Shown here one piece after another: positions 1 through 9,144 of a stretch of 64,000 nucleotides of DNA. The stretch comes from Ostreococcus lucimarinus CCE9901 (taxonomy: Eukaryota > Chlorophyta > Mamiellophyceae > Mamiellales > Bathycoccaceae). A program made the translations under genes and the position numbers. Positions within the stretch are counted from its first letter, which is position 1. Every line of letters starts with the position of its first letter. Under the pieces are notes generated by a model. That model saw only the letters and a list, made by a program, of their open reading frames with translations, made no database searches and was not told the DNA's origin. The stretch covers positions 1-64,000 of the forward strand of contig NC_009373.1 of the NCBI RefSeq assembly GCF_000092065.1, in the 5' to 3' direction.

Positions 1-138
1 CCCTAAACCCTAAACCCTAAACCCTAAACCCTAAACCCTAAACCCTAAACCCTAAACCCTAAACCCTAAACCCTAAACCCTAAACCCTAAACCCTAAACC
101 CTAAACCCTAAACCCTAAACCCTAAACCCTAAACCCTA
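1..138. repeat. Telomere, (CCCTAAA)n
   Basis: About 19.7 uninterrupted copies of the 7-bp unit CCCTAAA, the Arabidopsis-type telomere repeat, read on the C-rich strand at the very start of the window. The orientation (C-rich strand running 5' to 3' inwards) is that of a true left chromosome end. The array stops abruptly at position 138. Confidence 0.97.
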
Positions 139-850
139 GTCCTCCAAACCCTCGTTTACCCCGCCCTCACTAACGTAGTCCTCAACCCAAAACCAGTATC
201 ACACATTTCCAAAAAAACCCAAACCGCGGCCTACACCCGCGTCGACGTAAAGGTCCGGGTCGCCGCCGGCACCCAGAGTGCCGCGAAACGCGCGCGTCCA
301 CAGATGCAAATGCGTGTTCCCGACACATCCGCAAAATTCCAGCGTCGTCGACCGCCAGTGTAGTGGTTTCGGTGACCCCTTTACTCGCGCAACTTTCAGG
401 GCGCCAGAAGCGTCATGTTCCAGAGAAACTGCTAACCCTAGTTTCTAACCCTAGTTTCTAACCCTAGTTTCAGGGAGGCGCGTGCGGGCGACGCGCGCTG
501 GGAGACGACGCGGGACGACGACGGCGCGGGTTCGTTGCGATATCACGAGAGAGTTTCGACTCTCTCTTCGATTCGTATTTTTTTTAGATTTTTCCGACGC
601 ATTCAATTCGCGCACATTCTCGGTGTACTCGCGCCGTGCGCGCTCGCTTCGCGCGCTCGCGTCTCGAGGCGCGAATCTCTTTAGCAGGCGCGAAAGCCGG
701 CAAAGCGGCGCGCGACGGCGCGCGTCACTTCACTTTCGTCAGCACGACGCGCGCCGTGAATCGTCGTCTTTGAGAAAGAATTGAATTGAATTGAATTGAA
801 TATATTCTGTGACGAGTCGAATTCGCTTCGCGGCGCTCGAACGACGTCGC
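139..850. other. Gene-free subtelomeric region
   Basis: About 700 bp separate the telomere from the first gene. Composition is mixed, with an AT-richer first 100 bp. Short open frames exist (for example 482-784), but they are arginine-rich GC artefacts with no recognisable domain. A three-unit telomere-like repeat lies at 433-471 and a (TTGAA)n tract at 781-800, the latter probably in the 3' flank of the heat-shock factor gene. Confidence 0.7.
433..471. repeat. Three tandem 13-bp telomere-like units
   Basis: Three exact tandem copies of TAACCCTAGTTTC. Each carries a degenerate telomere motif (AACCCTA), set about 300 bp inside the true telomere array. This could be a remnant of an older chromosome end or a cluster of telo-box promoter elements. 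Confidence 0.85.
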
Positions 851-2178
851 TCACTTCTTCTTCTTCGGGCTGCCCTTCGGAGGGCTCTTTTTCTTCGGCG
901 ACGCCGCGGTCGGTTTACCGCCTGATATTTGCATCTCTTTCACCATCTCGTTCATCTCGTCGCTATCGAGAAAGCTCAAGCTCAACTGTCGCTCGAGCTG
1001 TTCCGAATCGTTTCGACCGAGCAAGAGATTGCCCACGAACGCTTCGTCGCTCGCGTCGAGCTTCGCGGCGTCCAGTTCGCCTTCGTACGACATGTCCTCG
1101 ACCATTTGACGCAAGCTTTCGTTCGTCGGTGACGTCAAAAACTCGTGCCACGGTAATTGATGCGGCGTCGCCGCCGCGTCCGCGTCGACGTCGACGAGAC
1201 CGTCGTCGATTTCTTCGAGCGAGAGCGGCGACGGCGGTAATCCCATCGGTGAGCTATGATGGGGGCTAGTACTCGCGAGACCATCCACCGCGGGTAAGTA
1301 TCGGGGCGCCGTGCGTCGCTTGCGCGGCCCGCCCACGGCTTCGGCGTCGAATCCGGCGAGTCCAGATTCGCGAAGCGCCGAATTGATGTTTTCCCCGTCG
1401 TGCACGGCTTGCACGAAGTGCCGCATCTGCGTCTGGAAACTTTCGGTCACCGCTAATCTATTCGTCAGCGCGGCGACCTCGTCGCGTTGCGAACTCTGCG
1501 TCTCGCGCAAACGCATCACCTCCTTCAAAAGCAAAAGACGATCGCGTTTGAGCTGTTCGACTTCCGAAGCTAGACCTCCGTACGCACCCAACTCGAGAGC
1601 GCCGCTATTCAACATCAATTGATTTTGCGAGCCACCGCCACCGCGCGCGCTCGCGCCGCCGCCCGTCTTCTTCCCCGTCGCGCCCGCGCCCGTCTTCTTC
1701 GTCCTCGGCGCGTCGTGTCGCTTCAGCGTCGTCAGAAGTTCCGGCTTCCCGCGCTCGAAGCCTTCGACGCCGAACTCGTATCGATCGCTGTGACACTTGC
1801 GAAACCCGTAGTTGTTCAGCTGCCGCACGAAGGACGCAAAGTTGGAGTGCTTAAACGTCTTGGGCAAGTATTCACTCTCGAGCACGTCCGGTTTCCAAAC
1901 CGTAAACGTGCGCCCGTTCTCGTTCCACGCGATCGTGTCGTTGGAGTGTTCATCGCTCACCAAGTTCCACGTTTTCCTGCGCTCGCGTCGCGCCGCGCGC
2001 GATTCGTCGTCAGTCGAGAGCGCGAAGCGAGCATCGATCGACGTCTCGCCGTCCGACTCGCGCTCGCGCGGCGGTTCGTTCGTCCGCTGATTCGTTCGAC
2101 GCACCACAAAAACGGCGAGACGTTCACCGTGGCAAAGGGGAACGCCGCGCTCGTCGACCCTGGCTGCGCCGACGCCAT
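851..2178 (-). CDS. HSF: Heat shock transcription factor (HSF)
   Basis: Nuclear transcription factor of the heat-shock factor family, which binds heat-shock elements as a trimer. I read two exons, 2178-2105 and 1976-851, giving 399 aa. The 128-nt intron (1977-2104) has a GTGCGT donor, a branch-like ACTGAC at 2014-2009 and a CAG acceptor. Splicing creates the canonical start of the DNA-binding domain (VSPFLWKTWNLVSDE) from two different frames. The winged-helix domain spans about residues 21-115 and includes the signature FKHSNFASFVRQLNNYGFRK. A leucine-rich heptad region follows at about 175-235 (HR-A/B), and the C-terminus is acidic and then Lys/Ser/Pro-rich (KKKSPPKGSPKKKK), resembling a nuclear localisation signal. 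An unspliced start at 2107 would lack the first helix. It is divergent with SCO1. Confidence 0.9.
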
Positions 2179-2328
2179 GTCGACGGCGCGACGCGCTGAG
2201 AGTCAGTCGTTCCCTCGCGCGACGTCGCGCGGCGGTGGACCGCGAGCGTCGGCCGCGCGCGCGTCGCGATGTGACGTCGTGACGTCGCCCTCGGCGGCAC
2301 CCGACGCCGCCACTCGACGACGCGCGCG

Positions 2329-3204
2329 ATGTCGTCGACGATCGCGCGCACCGCGCGGTCGATCACCGCGCGCACCGCGCGATCGTTGCTCACGCCGGCG
2401 CCGTCGACGTCGGCGCCGTTCGAACGCGGCGCCGCGCTCGCGAATCGTCTTCACCGTCACGGCCTCGACCATCAACGACGCTTCGCTTCGTCGTCGCCGC
2501 GCGCACGCGTGGACGCGAACAAAGGACCGGTGGGGTGGACGTCTCTGGCGTTGGTGTCGCTCACGGGCGCGACGTGTTTGTACTTTTACGACCGCGAGAG
2601 GCAGCGACGCGTCGACGGAGTCCGCGCGGCGAAGACGCAGAGCAACGGGTTCCAGACCAACGTCGCCGGCGGTAAGGCGAGCGTGGGAGGCGCGTTTCGA
2701 TTGACGGATTCGCGCACGGGTAAGGCGTTCACCGACAAAGACTTACTCGGGAAGTGGGCGATGCTGTATTTCGGGTTCACGCACTGCCCCGATATTTGTC
2801 CCGACGAACTCGAAAAAGTAGCCGAGGTGACGACGTCCATCAACTCGACGCTCGAGAAGAAACACGACGGGACGGCGGCGCGTTTAGTGCCGGTGTTCAT
2901 ATCGATCGATCCGTCGCGAGACACGGCGAAGCGCGTGAAGGAGTACGTGAAAGAGTTTCACGCCGACATGATTGGGTTGACGGGGAGCGAGAAACAGTGC
3001 GAAGACGCGGCTCGGAAATACCGCGTGTATTATCGTAAAACGGGCGACGAAGCCGCGAAGGATGATTACTTGGTCGATCACTCCATCATCACGTACTTGT
3101 TGAATCCCGAAGGCGAGTTCGTCACCTTTTACGGCAAGAACACGACGGAGAAGGAGGTCATCGCGAGCGTGCGCGGCCACATCGAGGCGTACGAAAATCA
3201 ATAA
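2329..3204 (+). CDS. SCO1: SCO1-type copper chaperone for cytochrome c oxidase
   Basis: Thioredoxin-fold copper chaperone of the mitochondrial inner membrane that helps load the CuA site of cytochrome c oxidase subunit II. The 291-aa protein starts with an Arg/Ser/Ala-rich presequence, followed by one membrane segment near residues 68-84 and a SCO1/SenC domain. The copper ligands are visible: the CxxxC motif in FTHCPDICPDEL and the distal His in YLVDHSIITYLL. The SIDPSRDT motif is also typical. There is a single exon with an ATG 150 bp from the HSF start codon, so the two genes share a short divergent promoter. Confidence 0.93.
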   Translation: MSSTIARTARSITARTARSLLTPAPSTSAPFERGAALANRLHRHGLDHQRRFASSSPRARVDANKGPVGWTSLALVSLTGATCLYFYDRERQRRVDGVRAAKTQSNGFQTNVAGGKASVGGAFRLTDSRTGKAFTDKDLLGKWAMLYFGFTHCPDICPDELEKVAEVTTSINSTLEKKHDGTAARLVPVFISIDPSRDTAKRVKEYVKEFHADMIGLTGSEKQCEDAARKYRVYYRKTGDEAAKDDYLVDHSIITYLLNPEGEFVTFYGKNTTEKEVIASVRGHIEAYENQ

Positions 3205-3380
3205 GACGCCGACGGTGCGGCGAGACTTAGTTTAATGAAAGCGAGCGAACCATCGAAACGAAGCTCGACGACGCGCGCGCGCGTTCGTCTCGCGTCTTCG
3301 ACACCCGCGCTCGCGCGCGCTCACTCACCCAACCGACTCTTCGCCTTCACACGTCGCCTCGCGAGCCGCGCGTCGTCGCC

Positions 3381-4034
3381 ATGCCGAAGATGAGCGTGGG
3401 ACGATTCTTGAAGAATCCTGTGAGCGCGATTTCAAACGCGTTCGAATTGAATGATCATAAAGATAGACTGCGTGCGCTCCAGGAGCAAAGGAATGCGTTG
3501 GAGCGGGACCTTGAATTCTCGGCGAATTTAAGAGACGTACAGGAGAGGCTCGACGCCATGGACGTCGCCGCGAGGGGATGCTACGATTTACTGACGACCG
3601 TTCTTAGTAAGCTTAATAATCTTCCCCGCGACGATGAAAGTTCTGTGGACATGCGCGAAGAGGATGAGAGGTTTTGCGAGCTGCTGAAGGAGGCGTGTGC
3701 GACGGTGGACGAAGATGAGCGTGAAACGGTCGATGAGGACGAGAGTGAAACGATCGATAAAGACGAGCGTGATTCACGCATATGTGCACTTTTGAAGGAT
3801 TATCGTGATTGCGCCTACCGCAACGCGGAAGCGCACGCGCTTGACGCGTCGTTCCGTCATCGGTTGTATCGCGGCGTGGACAGACAACTCTCAGAACTAA
3901 ATAAATTTCGCGACGAACTGAGAAAGCAAACGCAGATTCAGTCTATAAACATGGAAGAGCTCAAAGGAGTCATCCAGCAGATCGGGGTCACTGAAGAAAA
4001 GTTGAGCGCTGTGAGACAAAAGCAGTTTGGTTGA
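3381..4034 (+). CDS. Orphan coiled-coil protein
   Basis: 217-aa protein of unknown function with no domain I recognise. It is charged and strongly helical, with probable coiled coils at about 25-65 and 165-215. A degenerate acidic 8-residue repeat (ETVDEDER-like, three copies encoded by 24-bp repeats near 3700-3772) lies in the middle. Codon use is clearly AT-richer than in neighbouring genes, with many AAT, TTA and GAT codons, which suggests a lineage-specific or fast-evolving gene. The N-terminus (MPKMSVGRFLKNP) has no clear targeting signal. Confidence 0.7.
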   Translation: MPKMSVGRFLKNPVSAISNAFELNDHKDRLRALQEQRNALERDLEFSANLRDVQERLDAMDVAARGCYDLLTTVLSKLNNLPRDDESSVDMREEDERFCELLKEACATVDEDERETVDEDESETIDKDERDSRICALLKDYRDCAYRNAEAHALDASFRHRLYRGVDRQLSELNKFRDELRKQTQIQSINMEELKGVIQQIGVTEEKLSAVRQKQFG

Positions 4035-4166
4035 ATGAGTGTCAATCGAGGCGCGTTCGAGGGCGTTCGTAGTCGTTGTAAGTTCTGAACCCTAAGCTAA
4101 AAGCCCAAAGCCCTCTTCGCGTCGTCGTTCGCGTCGTCACATCGCGCCGGCGTCGCTCGTCGCGCC

Positions 4167-6236
4167 ATGACGCTTCGATTGCGACCCGCGGCGGCGTTGA
4201 TCGACGCCTTCAAGCGCGGTTCGCGCGAGTGCGTCGACGCCGCGACGCCGCAAACGACGAAAAACGACGCCGCATCGAACGATCGCGCGCCGCCCGACGC
4301 GAACGCGAACGTGCGTCGATACACGAAGAGCGAACTCGTGCGCGTGAACGACGCGAGCGGCGAGCACACGAAAGAGTTACCCGTGGAGCTGTCGACGTCG
4401 ACGCTCGAGTGCGTGACGAACGCGATCAACGAAGAGATCGCGGCGCGAGAGGGAAGCGTCTGGGGAAGACACCACGCCAAGAAGGACAAGGCGGACAAGG
4501 AAAAGGACGCGAAGACGGGCGATAAAGACGCGGTCGGTAGAGACGGTGAAGAGGGCGGTGAAAACGCGACGAGCGACGGCGCGGCGACCGAATCGAAGAC
4601 GGCGACCGATGTCGCGGACGCGACGCACAAGAAGCCGACGGCGGCGGCTGGGCCCATGGATGCGGAAAAATCAAAGCGACATTTGAAGAGCGCGTTCAAC
4701 AAACTCTCTCCCTCGGTCGCGGTGGATAAGTTTGTGGAGCAAATCACGGAGTGCGCGCTGCACGAACTCGCCGTGGCGGAGTTTTTGGCGAAGACGACCT
4801 GCGAGCGGGCGTCCGTGGATGAGAAAAACGTCGCCGTCATCGCCGACGCCGCGGCGCGTTTGATTTCGTCGGGCGCGACGCCGAGCGCGTACATCACGCA
4901 GAACGGTGCGAGCTCGACGACGTTCAAAAAGCTTCTCGTTGGCGCTTTGCAGGATGAGTTTGAAGGCGCGCAAGAAGCGCGCGAGGGCTTGCTCGCGCAC
5001 GCCGAGCGCCACGAGCGAGACGCGCAGGCGAAGAAAGTCAAGCAGCGCTTGGTCGGCGTCGCGCGCTTGATCGGCGAGCTCTATGCTCGCGGTGTGGTCT
5101 CCGTCGCCGTGGTGCGCGCGATTACCGATGAACTTTTGGGCGAAGCGCGATCCGTGCCGCGCGAAGACGACGTCGAAGCGCTGTGCGCGCTGCTCGCCGT
5201 CGCCGGCGCCAAGGTGGACGCCGAGGCGAAAAAGGCGATGGACGCCTACATGGCGCGCGTCAACGTACTCGCGGAGAGCGAACACCTCAACGCGCGCACG
5301 CGATTCGCGTGCCGCGACGTCATCGAACTTCGCGGCGCGGGATGGGCGAGTTCGGGGGCGAGCGCGGACTCTAAGAGTTCGCAAGCCGACCTCGCGAGCG
5401 AATCGCGCGTGGTTTCCGACGAACTTCTCTTCCCCGAAGGCCCGAAATCGCGCTCGAGCGGAGGTGGCGGCGCCCTCAAAGGCCCGTACTCGAAGCCAGG
5501 CGCGTTGAACGCGACGATGTTGCCCACAGCGGCGAACCGCGCGCGACTCGAGGCGGAGATGCGCCGCGGGGCGCGCGAACGCGCCGAAGCCAAGGCGGAC
5601 GCCGCCATGGCGGCCGCGTCGGGCGACGCCGGCGCGTCTACGTCGAGCTACACCGCCGAACAAGTGCAGCAAAAGATTGCGTCGCTCATCGACGAGTACT
5701 CCACCGTCGGCGACGTCAACGAGGCGTTGATGTGCGTCGCCGACGTCGTCGCTCGCTCGAGCGACGCCGACGCGGCGCGAGACGCCGTCGCGAAAGCGTT
5801 GGTGAATTTCGTCATCGACACGTCCACGCCGAAAGCCGCGAGCGCCGTCGGCAAACTTCTCGCCGCGCTTCATAACCGCGGCGGTTTCGCCACCGCCGTC
5901 GTCGAACAAGCCGTCGGTGACGTCGTCGCCGCGCTCGACGACGTCGCCATCGACGTGCCGATGGCGCCCAAACTCATGGCCGCCGTCGTCGCCGCCGTCG
6001 TCGCCTCGGGCGCGGTCGCCCTCGACTTCATCACCGCCGCCGGTTCGGGCGTCGAGGACGTGCAATTTCGTCGCGCGTTCGCCGGCGCGTGTTTGAACGC
6101 GCTGCGAGTCGAGCATAAATTCGCCGGCCTCGTCAAGGGCGCGCTCAATTTAGGCGACTTCGCCAAGAGCGAAGACGTCGGCGACGACACCGTCGTCGAG
6201 TGGCTCGCCAAGCTCAGCCTGGACGACCTCGCGTGA
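4167..6236 (+). CDS. Translation initiation factor eIF4G / eIF(iso)4G-like
   Basis: Cytosolic scaffold of cap-dependent translation that binds eIF4A through its MIF4G and MA3 domains. The 689-aa protein has a low-complexity charged N-terminus, a MIF4G domain at about 170-395 and an MA3 domain at about 495-650. MIF4G is recognised by FNKLSPS at its start, the helix RLVGVARLIGELYARGVV, the segment DDVEALCALLAVAGAKVD and the end motif RDVIELRGAGW. MA3 begins VQQKIASLIDEYSTVGDV. The length suits plant eIFiso4G (about 750-790 aa) better than full eIF4G. An eIF4E-binding site is not obvious in the N-terminal part, although RYTKSELVRV near 51 is a candidate region. Single exon. Confidence 0.87.
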   Translation: MTLRLRPAAALIDAFKRGSRECVDAATPQTTKNDAASNDRAPPDANANVRRYTKSELVRVNDASGEHTKELPVELSTSTLECVTNAINEEIAAREGSVWGRHHAKKDKADKEKDAKTGDKDAVGRDGEEGGENATSDGAATESKTATDVADATHKKPTAAAGPMDAEKSKRHLKSAFNKLSPSVAVDKFVEQITECALHELAVAEFLAKTTCERASVDEKNVAVIADAAARLISSGATPSAYITQNGASSTTFKKLLVGALQDEFEGAQEAREGLLAHAERHERDAQAKKVKQRLVGVARLIGELYARGVVSVAVVRAITDELLGEARSVPREDDVEALCALLAVAGAKVDAEAKKAMDAYMARVNVLAESEHLNARTRFACRDVIELRGAGWASSGASADSKSSQADLASESRVVSDELLFPEGPKSRSSGGGGALKGPYSKPGALNATMLPTAANRARLEAEMRRGARERAEAKADAAMAAASGDAGASTSSYTAEQVQQKIASLIDEYSTVGDVNEALMCVADVVARSSDADAARDAVAKALVNFVIDTSTPKAASAVGKLLAALHNRGGFATAVVEQAVGDVVAALDDVAIDVPMAPKLMAAVVAAVVASGAVALDFITAAGSGVEDVQFRRAFAGACLNALRVEHKFAGLVKGALNLGDFAKSEDVGDDTVVEWLAKLSLDDLA

Positions 6237-6370
6237 GGGAGTCGAGTCAGTCAGTGGACGCTTCACAGTAGCACGATAACACACGATTAATGCGCACGAA
6301 CGAACGAGCGAGCGAACGAGCGCGTCGCCGCGAGCGCCGCGCGCGTCGACGCCGCACTCGTCGACGCGTC

Positions 6371-7702
6371 ATGTCGCGCGACGTCGCGAGCGCGCTCGAC
6401 GTCGACGACGGCGCCGCCGCGACGCGCTGGCGATGCCCCAACCCGGCGTGGACGCCGCACCCGCGCGCGTCCGTCGCGACGTCGCGATTGGGACGACGCG
6501 ACCGCGACCGCGACCGCGACGACGACGACGACGACGCGACGCGTCCACCGCGCGCGAGCGCGCGCGCGAGCGCCCACGACGCGTCCGTCCCTGCGCTCGC
6601 GTCGACGTCGACGCGCGCTGCGCTCGCGAGCGACGCGCGCGGCGACTCGGACGGCGACGACGCGACGACGCGGACGTGGCGAGCGTGCTTCGCGACGAAG
6701 ACGCGCGTCGAGATCGAGGACGACGACGGACGCGCGCGAGAGTTTTGCGTGTACGCGTCCGAGGGCGCGAACGCGGCGTTTAGCGCGTCGGCCGAGGAAT
6801 CGCGGGCGACGCTGTTTCTGTTGCACGGGTGCCCGCACACGGCGTTGACGTGGTCGCTCGTGGCGGAGACGCTGCGATCGCGGCGCGAACGATGCGAGAT
6901 CGTGGACGTCGTCGCGATGGATTTGCGCGGACACGGCGAGAGCCATTCGCACGACGACGCGCTCGGGGAGACGAAGGCGTCGTTCGACGCCGATGTCATG
7001 GCGCGAGACTGCGCGAAGACGTTGCGGCGATTCGTCGACGGCGACGCCAGGCGCGTCGTCGTCGTCGGGCACAGCATGGGAGGCGCGGTCGCGACGCGCG
7101 TGGCGAAGATTTTAGAGACCGAATTCGGTGTGAGCGACTCGGCGTTGACGCTCGCGGGATTGGTTTTGATCGATATCGTCGAGGGGAGCGCGATGAAGGC
7201 GCTCCCGGCGATGGGCGCGCTCGTCGACGCGAGACCGACGACGTTCGCGTCGCTCGCGGATGCGTTTCATTGGTCCGCGACGCGAGGCGGCGGGACGAAA
7301 AATCAGCGTTCGGCGTCGTTATCGCTGCCTTCGCAGTTGCGCGAGACGGACGGCGGCGCGTGGACGTGGCGCGTCGACTTGCGCGAAACCGCGCCGTATT
7401 GGCGATCGTGGTACGAAGGGCTGTCCAAACGCTTTCTCGCCGTAAAGGCGCCGAAGCTGCTTTTGCTCGCCGGAAACGATCGTTTAGACACCGAACTGAT
7501 GATCGCACAGATGCAAGGCAAATTTCAGATGACCCTGTTGCCGAACGCCGGGCACGCGATTCAGGAGGACGACCCCGAATCCGTCGCCAACGCGCTCGAA
7601 AATTTTCTCGCGAGGTACGTGTTTCATCCGCGCCCGACGCCGCCGTCGTTCCTCGGGACCGAGGCGCCGAGAGAGCGGGGTTCGGGAATCGTTCGGGAAT
7701 GA
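6371..7702 (+). CDS. PPME1: Protein phosphatase 2A methylesterase (PPME1)
   Basis: Alpha/beta hydrolase that removes the methyl ester from the C-terminal leucine of the PP2A catalytic subunit. The nucleophile elbow is GHSMGG. The strand LVLIDIVEGSAMKALPAM, the helix RPTTFASLADAFHWS and the segment KLLLLAGNDRLD..MIAQMQGKFQM are diagnostic of PPME1. The catalytic His is in PNAGHAIQEDDPE. I chose the ATG at 6371 (443 aa). An in-frame ATG at 6290 would add 27 mostly arginine residues and leave only 53 bp to the upstream stop. The acidic linker before the hydrolase domain is GC-repetitive. Confidence 0.93.
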   Translation: MSRDVASALDVDDGAAATRWRCPNPAWTPHPRASVATSRLGRRDRDRDRDDDDDDATRPPRASARASAHDASVPALASTSTRAALASDARGDSDGDDATTRTWRACFATKTRVEIEDDDGRAREFCVYASEGANAAFSASAEESRATLFLLHGCPHTALTWSLVAETLRSRRERCEIVDVVAMDLRGHGESHSHDDALGETKASFDADVMARDCAKTLRRFVDGDARRVVVVGHSMGGAVATRVAKILETEFGVSDSALTLAGLVLIDIVEGSAMKALPAMGALVDARPTTFASLADAFHWSATRGGGTKNQRSASLSLPSQLRETDGGAWTWRVDLRETAPYWRSWYEGLSKRFLAVKAPKLLLLAGNDRLDTELMIAQMQGKFQMTLLPNAGHAIQEDDPESVANALENFLARYVFHPRPTPPSFLGTEAPRERGSGIVRE

Positions 7703-7761
7703 TGAGTGTCGCCGGCACGACAAAACTTAGTGACGCGTCGTCGTCGTAATAATAGCTATAG

Positions 7762-8808
7762 CTAGCGCGCCGTTTCGCCGCCGCCCAAGTCGTACGTCGC
7801 GCCTTGCCCGCTCGCGACGTCGAACGTGAACAGATTGACGCACGGCGCGCCCTTGCGGCTGATGGATTTCAAAATCTCTTGCGCCAGCACCCCGCCGACG
7901 ATGGCGTTTATCGCGGGAAATTCGCGCTCTCCCGACACCAAAGCGCGCACGTGCTCGGCGTCGACGCAGTCGGCGCTCGCGCCGAATCGCGTCGGCAACT
8001 CGACGCGCAGCGCGTCCAGGGCGTCCCAATCCTCCATCGTCGGCGCGCGCCCGTGCGCGCGCTCGAACTCGGCGACGACGCGCACGGCGAGCGGCATGCG
8101 CGGCGACCGCCGCTTAACGCGCCCGAAATCCGCCTCGGCGGCGTCGAGCGCTCGTCGCAGCGTCGCGCCTCGAGGCGCGATTTTTACTTCGTCTCCCTCC
8201 GCGTACTCGAACGCGTCGCCGAGATCGGCGAAGAACCACGCCGCTGACGCCCCGCTAAACGCGGCGAAAAACGGCTTCCCGTGTCGCCTGCACGCCTCGT
8301 TCACGCGCATCGCGCGCTCCAATCCCATCTCCGCGACGACGACGGCGTCGAACCCCTCGATCCCGTCCAAGGCTTCCGCGTCGTCCGCGAGCGCGCGCCC
8401 GTTCGGCGTCGACGCCTCGAATTCACCGAACGCGTTCATCTCTCGCAGCGTCGTCGCCATCGCCTCGGCGCGCGAGACCGAGACGTCGTCCGCGTCGTCG
8501 TCGCGCGTCGACGCCGCGTTTAAAAAATTCCCATCCTCGCCGCGCGACGCCTCCGCGCGCTCGCCCGCGTCGTCCCTGATCACCGCGCGTCCGACGCCCG
8601 CGAGCGCGACGTTCTTGAGCGTCTCCGCGAGCGCGCCGACGCGCGTCGTCGTCGTCGCGCGCGTCGTCGTCGCCCCCGCGCACGCGAGCACGGACGCGCG
8701 ACCGAGTCGGCGCTGCGTCTCCACGCCCCACACGCGAATCTGCCGGTCGTACACGCGCAGTTCGAGCTCGGTCAGCGCGTCGGCGGCCGACGCGTTCGGC
8801 GCGGGCAT
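7762..8808 (-). CDS. SAE1: SUMO-activating enzyme subunit 1 (SAE1/AOS1)
   Basis: Non-catalytic-cysteine subunit of the heterodimeric E1 that adenylates SUMO, working with SAE2/UBA2. The 348-aa protein begins with the family signature ELRVYDRQIRVWGVETQRRLGR and ends with an adenylation-domain helix (INAIVGGVLAQEILKSIS) and FDVASGQGATY. Between the first strand and its helix, the nucleotide-binding loop carries about ten extra residues of Thr/Arg/Ala low complexity (residues about 46-55), so the usual GxGxxG spacing is altered. I chose the ATG at 8808. A longer frame to 8955 would run into the tRNA gene and has no family similarity. Confidence 0.87.
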   Translation of the reverse strand: MPAPNASAADALTELELRVYDRQIRVWGVETQRRLGRASVLACAGATTTRATTTTRVGALAETLKNVALAGVGRAVIRDDAGERAEASRGEDGNFLNAASTRDDDADDVSVSRAEAMATTLREMNAFGEFEASTPNGRALADDAEALDGIEGFDAVVVAEMGLERAMRVNEACRRHGKPFFAAFSGASAAWFFADLGDAFEYAEGDEVKIAPRGATLRRALDAAEADFGRVKRRSPRMPLAVRVVAEFERAHGRAPTMEDWDALDALRVELPTRFGASADCVDAEHVRALVSGEREFPAINAIVGGVLAQEILKSISRKGAPCVNLFTFDVASGQGATYDLGGGETAR

Positions 8809-8935
8809 CGCGCGTCGACGCGCGACGCGACGCGCGACGCGCGACGCGACGGCGCGCGGGCGATGGTGCGGGCGGATTCGGACACACGGGGCCGACGCGC
8901 CGTGCGGTCGTATAAATAAAAAATTGAAAACAGAT

Positions 8936-8941
8936 GGCCAA
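8936..8941 (-). terminator. RNA polymerase III T-run after tRNA-Arg
   Basis: A run of four or more T residues on the minus strand, a few bases after the mature 3' end of the tRNA. A second T-rich run lies further downstream near 8917-8928. Confidence 0.5.
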
Positions 8942-8947
8942 AATAAT

Positions 8948-9020
8948 AGGGCCATACGGGGCTCGAACCCGCGACATTCAGATTCGAAGTCTGACGCTCT
9001 TCCAACTGAGCTAATAGCCC
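8948..9020 (-). tRNA. tRNA-Arg (anticodon TCG)
   Basis: A complete 73-nt cloverleaf reads on the minus strand. The acceptor stem is GGGCTAT/ATGGCCC with one G-U pair, the D arm GCTC/GAGC, the anticodon stem TCAGA/TCTGA and the loop CTTCGAA, giving anticodon TCG (reads CGA). The T arm is GCGGG TTCGAGC CCCGT. There is no intron. The discriminator base is T, followed by ATTATTTT, a likely RNA polymerase III terminator on the minus strand. The gene sits in the gap between SAE1 and the methyltransferase. Confidence 0.95.
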
Positions 9021-9144
9021 CCGTAGTGTGAACGGCGCGAGCGCCATCAATGACGTTCCCAGACGATTTCGGGTCCCCACGGCGCCCCGCGGGCGTCGTC
9101 GCGCGAGTTACGGGTTGTTTCCCCAGTGCGCGCCCGCCGCCGCG

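Noticed and set aside
482-784. 100-codon frame in the subtelomere
   Set aside because: Arg/Ser-rich, no homology or promoter context, and the flanking DNA has the same composition.
6246-6255. GTCAGT (ACTGAC on the minus strand) between eIF4G and PPME1
   Set aside because: No donor or acceptor pair around it improves either gene, so it is not evidence for an intron.
8808-8955. N-terminal extension of SAE1
   Set aside because: It overlaps the 3' part of the tRNA gene and precedes the conserved start of the family.
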